A stretch of DNA of 35,638 nt from Bacteroidota bacterium (lineage in GTDB: Bacteria; Bacteroidota; Bacteroidia; Flavobacteriales; Flavobacteriaceae). Each line of letters starts with the position of its first letter. Within the stretch, counting starts at the first letter, position 1. The stretch lies in assembly GCA_024280635.1 (NCBI GenBank), contig JAJRPS010000027.1, forward strand, positions 1-35,638. The letters run 5' to 3'. Positions 16,467 to 24,253 of this stretch are shown here, in pieces. Position numbers and translations under genes: made by a program. Under the pieces are notes generated by a model, which saw only the letters and a program-made list of their open reading frames with translations, searched no databases and was not told the DNA's origin.

Positions 16467-17015
16467 CTATTTAAAAGTTGCTTGTATTGAATCTAATTTT
16501 TTGTTGCTTAAAACTTCCTCTTTTTTTCCTGGGATAAATTTTAATTGTGATAAAAACACTTTTGAAACCTTGTTTTCTTCAAATGTAATTTCAACATCTT
16601 CTTTAATACTTTTAAACACTCCTGGCAACACCCCTACACCATAATTCCATTTGTTTGGGTTATAATCTTTTTTTGCTTCATCCCAACTCAACCATTGTGG
16701 TTTACCTAATAGTTGTTTGATTTCTTGTTGTGTTTTACCTTCCAAAAACCTCGTTTCAATCATGTTATCAATCATTTCATAACGCAACCCCGGTTTTTCA
16801 CCCCACTTGTCTATACTAAATTCTTTTTGATGATGGTATGGTAAAAATATGGTGGATATAGGGTACCCTATATAAAAATACGCTAACGGAGTAATGAGTA
16901 ACGCTAGTAACACATTTAACCACTTGCGCTCATCATCAATTGCATTGATAAATAAATAGAGTAATACTGCAATAATAATGCAGGAAATGATAAGTATTGG
17001 AGTAAGTATGAGCAT
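16467..17015 (-). CDS. Unknown membrane protein between gldF and gldG
   Basis: The 182-residue protein has two N-terminal membrane helices (about 3-25 and 33-55). A soluble domain follows with the segment FLEGKTQQEIKQLLGKPQWLSWDEAKK, then W-N-Y-G-x-G. The G-K-T-x-x-E-I-x-x-L-L-G-x-P pattern resembles the SmpA/OmlA (BamE-like) fold, by pattern only. Its ATG overlaps the gldF stop by one base (TAATG) and gldG begins two bases after its own stop. In F. johnsoniae gldF and gldG are neighbours, so this gene is an insertion into the pair. A link to gliding is inferred from position. Confidence 0.75.
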   Translation of the reverse strand: MLILTPILIISCIIIAVLLYLFINAIDDERKWLNVLLALLITPLAYFYIGYPISTIFLPYHHQKEFSIDKWGEKPGLRYEMIDNMIETRFLEGKTQQEIKQLLGKPQWLSWDEAKKDYNPNKWNYGVGVLPGVFKSIKEDVEITFEENKVSKVFLSQLKFIPGKKEEVLSNKKLDSIQATFK

Positions 17016-17724
17016 TATTTTTGAGTTATGGTAAGTTTTGTGAAAAATAAAAAAAGTGCAGCTACACTTCCAAAATAAAGTATGTTTCTACTATCAATAA
17101 CACCATTACTAATGGTATTATAATGATATTTTATCCCGAAGTTACGTATTGCTAAATCTGAAATTTCAGCAATACCCTCAAATCCGTAATACAATATAAA
17201 ACAAATAATAATTGCTAATAAAAAGGCCACAATTTGATTGTTACTAATAGCTGATGTAAAAATACCCACCGCAGCATACACCGCAGCTACACAAAAAATA
17301 CCTACATACGCTCCGAAGGTTGCCCCTAAATCAATATTACCAATAGGGTTACCCAATTGCTGCACGGTATAAATATATAATAAGGTTGGTAATAGTGAAA
17401 AAACAATTAACACTAAAACGCCTAAATACTTTCCTAAAATTAATTGCAGTAATGTAATGGGTTTGGTGAGTAATAATTCCAAAGTACCTTGCTTTTTTTC
17501 TTCAGCAAAACTTTTCATGGTAATAGCGGGTACTAAAAAAATAAAAACCCACGGCGCCAAAAAATAAACCCTGATAAATCAGCAAAACCGTATTCTAAAA
17601 TATTAAATTTTCCTTTAAATACCCATAAAAACAAACCGTTTGCTAGTAAGAATAATCCTATAACTAAATAACCAATTGGCGTTGCAAAAAATGATTGTAT
17701 TTCTTTTTTTAAAATAGCGTACAT
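17015..17724 (-). pseudogene. gldF: Gliding-motility ABC transporter permease GldF, frameshifted
   Basis: GldF is the ABC-2-type permease of the GldAFG complex. The first frame begins MYAILKKEIQSFFATPIGYL at 17724 and continues to NILEYGFADLSG. The second frame resumes LAPWVFIFLVPAITMKSFAEE and runs with four further helices to TITQK at 17015. The break falls in a six-base homopolymer (17559-17564). One added base would restore a continuous frame of about 236 residues, close to the usual length of about 240. Nothing else is damaged, so the lesion is either recent, variable by slippage, bypassed by ribosomal frameshifting, or a sequencing error. The downstream membrane gene overlaps its stop by one base. 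Confidence 0.85.
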
Positions 17725-17760
17725 AGAAAATTTTAATAGTTAAGGTCTGGTATTTTTCTT

Positions 17761-17768
17761 CAAAAATA
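17761..17768 (-). promoter_or_regulatory. Candidate -7 element for the gldF run
   Basis: TATTTTTG on the minus strand, 36 bases before the gldF ATG. No TTG stands at the preferred distance. It is divergent from the lpdA element 62 bases away. Confidence 0.35.
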
Positions 17769-17830
17769 GTAAATAAAATATATTGTTTGATAAAAATGCG
17801 AAAATGTATCGGTAAAATTTAAAAACTTCT

Positions 17831-17838
17831 TATTTTTG
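17831..17838 (+). promoter_or_regulatory. Candidate -7 element for lpdA
   Basis: TATTTTTG on the plus strand. It would give a leader of about 120 bases before the lpdA ATG at 17964, longer than the other leaders in this window. The -33 element is not clear. Confidence 0.35.
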
Positions 17839-17963
17839 TTTCGCTTTAATTATACAAGATACTTTTAAATATGGTATTACGGTAATTTATAAGTGTTAAA
17901 CATAATGTAAAATATTGGAAACTTACCCTGTTGGTTATCTTTCCAAAACTAAAAATACTTTTT

Positions 17964-19364
17964 ATGAGTACATATGATGTAGCCATTATTGGTTCTGGTC
18001 CTGGAGGATACGTTGCCGCAATACGTTGCGCACAATTAGGCATGAAAACTGCTATTATTGAAAAATACAACACTTTAGGTGGTACGTGTTTAAATGTAGG
18101 ATGCATTCCTTCAAAAGCATTATTAGATTCTTCTCATCACTATGATGATGCTATCAAACATTTTGAAGCACATGGAATAGAGGTTTCTGGTGACATTAAA
18201 ATGAATTTAGAAAAAATGATTGCTCGTAAAGATACTGTTGTAAAACAAACTTGTGATGGAATTAACTTTTTAATGGACAAAAATAAAATTGATGTATATC
18301 AAGGTTTAGGATCTTTTAAAGACGCTACTCACATTACCATTAAAGGAGGTAAAACCGTAGAAATAGAAGCCAAAAACACCATTATAGCAACCGGCTCTAA
18401 ACCATCAAGTTTTCCGTTTATTAAATTAGACAAAAAACGTGTTATTACTTCTACTGAAGCTTTAAAACTAAAAGAAATACCAAAACACTTAGTGGTTATT
18501 GGTGGTGGTGTAATTGGATTAGAGTTAGGTCAAGTGTACAAACGCTTAGGAAGTGAGGTTACGGTTGTAGAATATATGGATCGCATTGTACCAGGAATGG
18601 ACAAAGCAGTTTCTAAAGAACTACAAAAAGTATTGAAAAAACAAAAAATGAAGTTTTTAACCTCACACAAAGTAACTAGTGTTGCCGCAAAAGGTAACGA
18701 AGTTATTATTAAAGCTGACGATAAAAAAGGAAACCCTATTGAATTAAAAGCTGATTATTGCTTAGTTTCTGTAGGACGTAAACCTTATACTAGCGGTTTA
18801 GGATTAGATAATGTAGGTATTAAAGTTACTGAAAGAGGGCAAATAGAAACAAACGTACACTTACAAACTAATATCTCAAATATTTATGCTATTGGCGATG
18901 TTGTTGTTGGCCCAATGTTAGCACATAAAGCAAGTGAAGAAGGTGAATTTGTAGCGGAAACTATCGCAGGTCAAAAACCACATATTGATTACAATTTAAT
19001 TCCAGGTGTGGTTTATACTTGGCCAGAAGTTGCCGCAGTTGGTAAAACCGAAGAACAATTAAAAGACGCAGGTATTGCATATAAAGAAGGAAAATTTCCT
19101 ATGCGTGCTTTAGGACGCAGTAGAGCTTCTATGGATTTAGATGGTTTTGTAAAAGTTTTAGCAGATGCAACTACCGATGAAGTTTTAGGCGTTCACATGG
19201 TTGGTGCTCGTGCTGCAGACATGATTGCTGAAGCTGTTGTGGCTATGGAATACAAAGCATCTGCAGAGGATATTGCTCGCATGTCACATGCACACCCTAC
19301 CTTCACAGAAGCTATTAAAGAGGCTGCATTAGCCGCTACTGATAATAGAGCAATACACATGTAA
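17964..19364 (+). CDS. lpdA: Dihydrolipoyl dehydrogenase
   Basis: This flavoprotein (E3) reoxidises lipoamide in the pyruvate and 2-oxoglutarate dehydrogenase and glycine cleavage complexes. The 466-residue protein has the FAD motif GSGPGG (10-15), the redox disulfide C42/C47 in GGTCLNVGCIPSKAL, an NAD motif VVIGGGVIGLELG, the second FAD segment YAIGDV, and the active-site base region SHAHPTFTEA near the C-terminus. An in-frame ATG at 17931 would add 11 residues (VIFPKLKILF) unlike the family, so MSTYDV is the better start. It stands alone, with a hairpin terminator after it. Confidence 0.95.
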   Translation: MSTYDVAIIGSGPGGYVAAIRCAQLGMKTAIIEKYNTLGGTCLNVGCIPSKALLDSSHHYDDAIKHFEAHGIEVSGDIKMNLEKMIARKDTVVKQTCDGINFLMDKNKIDVYQGLGSFKDATHITIKGGKTVEIEAKNTIIATGSKPSSFPFIKLDKKRVITSTEALKLKEIPKHLVVIGGGVIGLELGQVYKRLGSEVTVVEYMDRIVPGMDKAVSKELQKVLKKQKMKFLTSHKVTSVAAKGNEVIIKADDKKGNPIELKADYCLVSVGRKPYTSGLGLDNVGIKVTERGQIETNVHLQTNISNIYAIGDVVVGPMLAHKASEEGEFVAETIAGQKPHIDYNLIPGVVYTWPEVAAVGKTEEQLKDAGIAYKEGKFPMRALGRSRASMDLDGFVKVLADATTDEVLGVHMVGARAADMIAEAVVAMEYKASAEDIARMSHAHPTFTEAIKEAALAATDNRAIHM

Positions 19365-19434
19365 ATTACATAAAAACAAGTAAATTATGACACACTTATT
19401 GGGGGATGGCATAATTCTATCTTTTACCTTAAAT

Positions 19435-19470
19435 AAAAAAGTTAATTAAATTAATTTAATTAACTTTTTT
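19435..19470 (+). terminator. Perfect 36-base palindrome, probable lpdA terminator
   Basis: Six A, then the self-complementary GTTAATTAAATTAATTTAATTAAC segment split as two 12-base halves, then six T continuing into a T-rich run. It lies 70 bases past the lpdA stop. Being symmetric it could stop transcription from either side. It is A/T-only except for one G-C pair per arm. Confidence 0.65.
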
Positions 19471-19473
19471 TAT

Positions 19474-19481
19474 TATCTTTG
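19474..19481 (+). promoter_or_regulatory. Candidate -7 element for the phospholipid operon
   Basis: TATCTTTG immediately after the palindromic terminator, about 42 bases before the ATG at 19524. The -33 position falls in the palindrome and shows no TTG. Confidence 0.4.
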
Positions 19482-19523
19482 AGCTTGACATATACCCCTT
19501 AACTGATTACTTTTTGCGCAATA

Positions 19524-20120
19524 ATGGGATTTTTTGATGTATTCTTTGGAAAAAAAAACAAAACCAATTCTCCTATACAGGAAGAAAAAGGTCAGTTTAT
19601 GCCTAAAACAAAAATACCTGTTGATGAACTTTTTGCTCAAAATTTTATCAAAAATGGAGGTAAATTTTTATATTCGGATACACTAGAAAATGTTTTTGAA
19701 AATTTTAAAGCTATTTTAGAAGAAAATAATTGGGATTCTAAAAACGTTCTTTACCATGACGAAACACTTAAAGAACAGTTTAAAACCCTTAATTTAGAAA
19801 ATAACACCATCAACAATCCCTCATTTTTTTTTACTACGTGTGAAAGTTTAATTGCAGATAAAGGATCTATTTTAATATCTTCCAATCAAATTAAAGAACA
19901 AAAAATAAATACCTTACCCAATAATTTTATTTTATTCGCAACCACAAGTCAACTAAAAGAAACCATTAGTGATGGGTTAAAAGCCATTAAAAAGAATAGC
20001 ACTCAAATCCCTTCAAACATCACTACCTTAAAATGTTTTAAAAATTCTGAAGAAAAAGATTTTCTTACCTATGGTAGTAACTCAAAAAACCTATATTTGC
20101 TTCTTTTAGAAGATTTATAA
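19524..20120 (+). CDS. LUD-domain protein (LutC/YkgG family)
   Basis: The 198-residue protein has the LUD fold pattern: an N-terminal FFGKKNK basic stretch, a central FFTTCESLIADKGSILISS segment, and a late LYLLLLEDL strand. LutC-type proteins take part in lactate oxidation with LutA and LutB, which are not here. In flavobacteria I recall this single LUD gene beside cdsA, which suggests a different role. It is the first gene of a tight run, with cdsA three bases downstream. Family call likely, function open. Confidence 0.75.
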   Translation: MGFFDVFFGKKNKTNSPIQEEKGQFMPKTKIPVDELFAQNFIKNGGKFLYSDTLENVFENFKAILEENNWDSKNVLYHDETLKEQFKTLNLENNTINNPSFFFTTCESLIADKGSILISSNQIKEQKINTLPNNFILFATTSQLKETISDGLKAIKKNSTQIPSNITTLKCFKNSEEKDFLTYGSNSKNLYLLLLEDL

Positions 20121-20123
20121 AAA

Positions 20124-20948
20124 ATGAATGAAACTTTAACACGTGCACTTTCTGGCTTTGTATACGTAGCAATACTTATTACAGCTATTTACACCTCACA
20201 AACAGCATTTGCAATATTATTTTTAATATTTGCAAGCATCTCTTTATGGGAATTTAACAAGCTTAGTAAAATTAACCCCCTTATAAGTTTCATCACCTTA
20301 ATAGCTATTGCTTTTTTAACATATATTAGCCTAAAAGATAATAACGAAACACGCACTAACAGTTTCATTATCCTAGCAAGCATCACATTAATTACACATG
20401 TAATACTCACCTACAAACTCTTCAAATTAAAAGCAATAAATAATACTTTAGGACTTTTTAAAACCATATTACCCATTTCCTATTTATTAATTCCGTTTGC
20501 ATTATTAGTATTAATCCCCTCTATAATCAATAATAAATACAACCCCAATATTATTTTTGGCATTTTAGTGATTATTTGGTCAAACGATACTTTTGCCTAT
20601 TTAGTAGGTAGAAAATTTGGAAAATACAAACTATTTGAAAAAGTATCTCCTAAAAAAACTATAGAAGGTTTTTTAGGAGGATTATTTTTCGGAATGATTG
20701 CGGCAGTAATTATTGCTAATACCACAATAAGTTTACCTATCATTCAATGGCTTATTTTAAGCATTATCATTGCTTTTAGTGGTGCTATTGGCGACTTAGT
20801 TGCCTCAAAATTTAAAAGAGAAGCAAATATTAAGGACAGTAGTAATCTAATTCCCGGTCATGGTGGTTTTTTAGATCGACTAGACAGTCTTATATTTGTT
20901 TCTTCATTTGTATATTTATATCTTCAAATACTTAACTATGTTTCATAA
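20124..20948 (+). CDS. cdsA: Phosphatidate cytidylyltransferase
   Basis: CdsA makes CDP-diacylglycerol from phosphatidate and CTP, the branch point of phospholipid synthesis in the inner membrane. The 274-residue protein has about eight membrane helices and the family signature near its end: GDLVASKFKREANIKD, then PGHGGFLDRLDS. It also has the conserved GRKFGKYKLFEKVSPKKTIEG loop. The psd gene begins inside its last codons (11-base overlap), so the two are translationally coupled. Confidence 0.95.
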   Translation: MNETLTRALSGFVYVAILITAIYTSQTAFAILFLIFASISLWEFNKLSKINPLISFITLIAIAFLTYISLKDNNETRTNSFIILASITLITHVILTYKLFKLKAINNTLGLFKTILPISYLLIPFALLVLIPSIINNKYNPNIIFGILVIIWSNDTFAYLVGRKFGKYKLFEKVSPKKTIEGFLGGLFFGMIAAVIIANTTISLPIIQWLILSIIIAFSGAIGDLVASKFKREANIKDSSNLIPGHGGFLDRLDSLIFVSSFVYLYLQILNYVS

Positions 20949-21591
20949 AGAAGGAAATCAATCAATCATATTAGTCATTATTGTTGTTACCGCATTAATA
21001 CTAGGAGCTAATTACTTAATAACAAATCAAATCATTCAATATTTAATATATGCTGCAGCAGTATTTTTACTAGTGATTATCTTACAGTTTTTTAGAAACC
21101 CAAAAAGAAACACTGTTTTAAATGATCAACAAATTATTGCCCCAGTAGACGGAAAAGTAGTAGTTATTGAAGAAGTATTTGAAAAAGAATATTTTAATGA
21201 AAAGCGTTTACAAGTTTCTATTTTTATGTCCCCCATAAACGTACACGTTACCCGATATGCATTAAGCGGTTTGGTTAATTTTAGCAAATACCACCCTGGT
21301 AAATTTTTAGTAGCATGGCACCCCAAAGCTTCTGAAGAAAATGAACGTACTACCATTGTAATTAAAAACAAAACCTTTGGTGAAATTTTATACCGACAAA
21401 TTGCAGGAGCACTTGCAAGACGTATTGTAAATTATGCAAAAGAAGGCGAACAAGTAATACAAGGTACTGATGCTGGTTTTATTAAATTTGGGTCAAGAGT
21501 AGATTTATTCTTACCTTTAGGAACAAAATTAAATGTATCTTTAAATCAAGTTGTAAAAGGAGGAGAAACCGTTATTGCTACAAATGAATAA
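20938..21591 (+). CDS. psd: Phosphatidylserine decarboxylase proenzyme
   Basis: Psd forms phosphatidylethanolamine from phosphatidylserine using a pyruvoyl group made by self-cleavage. The 217-residue protein has two N-terminal membrane helices (about 8-28 and 32-50), the FFRNPKR segment, APVDGKVV, MSPINVHVTRYALSG and the cleavage site FGS (G185/S186) in FIKFGSRVDLFLP. This is the short proteobacterial/Bacteroidota type. The ATG at 20938 is chosen because a longer frame would only translate the end of cdsA in another frame. PssA is not in the window. Confidence 0.93.
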   Translation: MFHKEGNQSIILVIIVVTALILGANYLITNQIIQYLIYAAAVFLLVIILQFFRNPKRNTVLNDQQIIAPVDGKVVVIEEVFEKEYFNEKRLQVSIFMSPINVHVTRYALSGLVNFSKYHPGKFLVAWHPKASEENERTTIVIKNKTFGEILYRQIAGALARRIVNYAKEGEQVIQGTDAGFIKFGSRVDLFLPLGTKLNVSLNQVVKGGETVIATNE

Positions 21592-21883
21592 ATCCGAAAA
21601 AATACATGCTCGCTTTTTAAAAGCTTTTGATGTTGCCAATAGTATGGATAATATTGACATCCCTATCGATTTACGATTACAATTTTATGCGTATTACAAA
21701 CAAGCTTCTTCTGAAAACGCAAGTTTTTATCGCACCAACGACCCTGATAGTATGAGAAATGCTTTCAAAATGAATGCCCTCTTGCAAGTAAACAACTTAA
21801 CTTCTGAAGAAGCTAAATTAGCTTACATTAATTTAGTAAACGAAACCATTACTAAATACAATGTAAATATTGAATTTATCTAA
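21575..21883 (+). CDS. Acyl-CoA-binding protein
   Basis: The 102-residue all-helical protein binds acyl-CoA esters and holds them for lipid metabolism. The segment LRLQFYAYYKQAS matches the ACBP helix-2 core, and later AFKMNALL and TSEEAKLAYINLVNE fit helices 3 and 4. It lacks the strict KWDAW block and is a divergent member. Starts at 21575 or 21584 both overlap the end of psd, so it is coupled to phospholipid synthesis. Family assignment is good; ligand not shown. Confidence 0.82.
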   Translation: MLQMNKSEKIHARFLKAFDVANSMDNIDIPIDLRLQFYAYYKQASSENASFYRTNDPDSMRNAFKMNALLQVNNLTSEEAKLAYINLVNETITKYNVNIEFI

Positions 21884-21900
21884 CCATTAAAATAAATATT

Positions 21901-22539
21901 ATGAAAAAATTAATCTTACTATCTGCTTTAAGTCTTTTAGTATTTATTTCTTGTAAAAAAGAGACAAAAAAAGAAAATTCTACAAAAACTGAAACAAAAA
22001 TTACAGCTAAATATAGTGTAAATACCAATAAAAGTACCGTAAGTTGGACAGCTTACAAAACAACAGCAAAAAAAGGAGTTCATGGCGTGTTTACAGAACT
22101 AAAAATAATCAATCCTATTGAAAGTGAAACCAAACAAGGTGCCCTTGAAAACTTAGGTTTTGAAATACCCGTATCTAGTTTTTTCTCTAAAAATGAAGTG
22201 CGAGATACTAAAATTAAAAAGTTGTTTTTTGGAGTAATGAAAGAAACAATTCTAATTTCAGGAGGCTTTAATGACATCAAAGGTGATAACACCAAAGGCA
22301 CTGTTGTTTTAAACTTAAAAATGAACGGCAATTTAGTAGCCGTACCCATGCAATACAGCATTACAGATAATGTAATTACATTAAACGGAACTATTACTAA
22401 TTTAATGGATTGGAAAATAGAAACTGCTTTCGCTTCCTTACACAAAGCATGTGAAAAATTACATACTGGAGCAGACGGCGTTAGCAAAACCTGGACAGAT
22501 GTTGCTATTAGTGCTACAGCTGTTTTAAAAAGCAACTAA
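21901..22539 (+). CDS. YceI-like lipoprotein
   Basis: The 212-residue protein starts with a lipoprotein signal (LVFISC, Cys about 18) followed by a Lys/Thr-rich linker. The rest has the YceI pattern: YSVNTNKSTVSWTAYKTTAKKGVHGVF near the start, alternating strands, then KIETAFASLHKACE. YceI proteins are lipocalin-like barrels that bind polyisoprenoids or fatty acyl compounds. It follows the acyl-CoA-binding gene by 17 bases, so a lipid-binding role at the envelope is plausible but inferred. The GKxGxSGxF signature of classic YceI is only partly kept. Confidence 0.75.
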   Translation: MKKLILLSALSLLVFISCKKETKKENSTKTETKITAKYSVNTNKSTVSWTAYKTTAKKGVHGVFTELKIINPIESETKQGALENLGFEIPVSSFFSKNEVRDTKIKKLFFGVMKETILISGGFNDIKGDNTKGTVVLNLKMNGNLVAVPMQYSITDNVITLNGTITNLMDWKIETAFASLHKACEKLHTGADGVSKTWTDVAISATAVLKSN

Positions 22540-22541
22540 AA

Positions 22542-24109
22542 ATGTGCACTAAAAAACACATCGTTTTATTATTATTTCTATTCATTTTTATTAATAGCTA
22601 TGCACAAACCGTGACTCTAGAAGAGTTAATGGGAACCGAGTTTAAAGCATTAGTCATAAACAATCCTGAAAAATTCATAAAAAGAATAGACTCCTTACTG
22701 TTATCTAAAAACCTAAAAATAAGTAAAGCGGAAGTTTATTTACTAAAAGGGCAAGCATATTATGTTTTAAATCAACCTGTAAATGCTAACGTATTTTTAA
22801 AAAAAGCAATTGCATTTGCAAAAAAAACAAAGAACTAAACTTTGAAGCACAAACCTATATCGTACAAGCTGGTGTACAAGATATGCTTGATAACTTTGAT
22901 AAATCCGACACCTATTTAGACTTAGCACTCCCTATTTTTAAGCAATTAAAAGACACTCTTGGCATTATTGAAGTTTATCAATCAAAAGCGGTTAATCTTA
23001 TAAACCAAGAAAAATATCAAGAGTCTAATTATATTTTATTAAACAAACAATTTTTACAGTTATTAGAAACAGATATAGAAAGTTATATGATAACCTGTTT
23101 TTACATCACTACCAATTATTTGGGATTAAATCAATTAAAAAATGCTCAAGAATATGCTAAAAAACTATATGACAAAGAGCTTGAAAAGAAGATAAAAAAG
23201 TTATCAGAAGTTGAGCTTGCAAACTACAATTACTATAAAAACTCAACAATTATGAGTTTTGCAGGTTATTACATAAGAAACAAAGAAACAGATGCTGCCC
23301 TAAATCAATTATCTCAAATAAACAAGACACTTATAGATCATGACCTTTATATGAAAAAAGAGTATTTTGAGGATTATATTTCAATATATCAACAAAAGTC
23401 AAATATTAGCTTAGCAAAAAAATACACTGATTCATTAACCACACTAACAGACCAATTACTAAAACAGGAAATAAATAACAATATGCTTTTAGTGAATGAT
23501 AATCATAACTTATCTACTACACTTACGCAAAATGAGCAATTAAAAAACAAATATCTTTATTTTTTAATATTTAGCTTAGCCGCATCACTATTACTAATCG
23601 TTTTTATAAAACAGCTTCGTAAAAAACAGCAAGGTAAATTACTTGAAAAAACAAAAGAAAATATTCAAATCTCTTTAAAAGCAGATAAATTAAAACAATC
23701 TAAACTACACATACAATCCGTAAATCAAAAATTTACAGAAAATATTGACTATTCATTATCAGATATTTTAAAGGAAAAAGATGCTCAAGAAAGAAGAAAA
23801 AAAACACAGCTACTAAAAAATAAATTACATATAAAAAAGGTAGCTGAAAATGACATAAATACTTACAATAATTTACACGCCATAACACCTTTATTTTTCA
23901 AAACAGTAAAACAAAACCACCCTAACTTAACAGAAGATGATTTAGTTATTTGCTATTACCTACATATTGAATTAAACAATAAGCAAATATCAGAAATACT
24001 ACATAAAACAATACGTTCCATTGAGAGTAAAAGGTATCGTATAGGTAAAAAAATGAACCTAAACGTCAAAAAAACCACTCTTCTTGACGAAATAAACAAG
24101 TGTTTTTAA
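22542..24109 (+). pseudogene. TPR membrane regulator with LuxR-type C-terminus, frameshifted
   Basis: The first frame (22542-22838) encodes a signal peptide ending INSYAQ and TPR-like helices, and stops after AIAFAKKTKN. The second frame resumes KELNFEAQTYIVQAGVQDML and continues to 24109. It contains more TPR-like repeats, one membrane helix (YLYFLIFSLAASLLLIVFI), a coiled coil and a C-terminal LuxR-like helix-turn-helix (LTEDDLVICYYLHIELNNKQ, then SIESKRYRIGKKM). The break lies at an A8 run (22820-22827); one more A restores a frame of about 522 residues. The run reads A-AAA-AAA-C in the zero frame, a classic -1 slippery form, so recoding is possible. Such proteins sense envelope state in Bacteroidota. 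It begins two bases after the lipoprotein stop. Confidence 0.8.
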
Positions 24110-24218
24110 TTTTCTCTCACATACATAAGCTACTATATATCAGTTACATATGTTTTTTGCGTAGTAGTTGCGTATGCTGTACGTACTCATAATTAGTGTT
24201 ATTTTATATCTTACCAAA

Positions 24219-24226
24219 TATATTTG
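24219..24226 (+). promoter_or_regulatory. Candidate -7 element for the secreted propeller gene
   Basis: TATATTTG, 27 bases before the ATG at 24254, in a 144-base gap after the TPR/LuxR gene. A clear TTG at the right spacing is missing. Confidence 0.45.
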
Positions 24227-24253
24227 CCACTCAAACAAATATAAATTAATATC

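Noticed and set aside
22080-22535. Minus-strand frame of 151 codons
   Set aside because: It is antisense to the YceI-like lipoprotein gene, whose signal peptide, lipobox and family pattern are clear.
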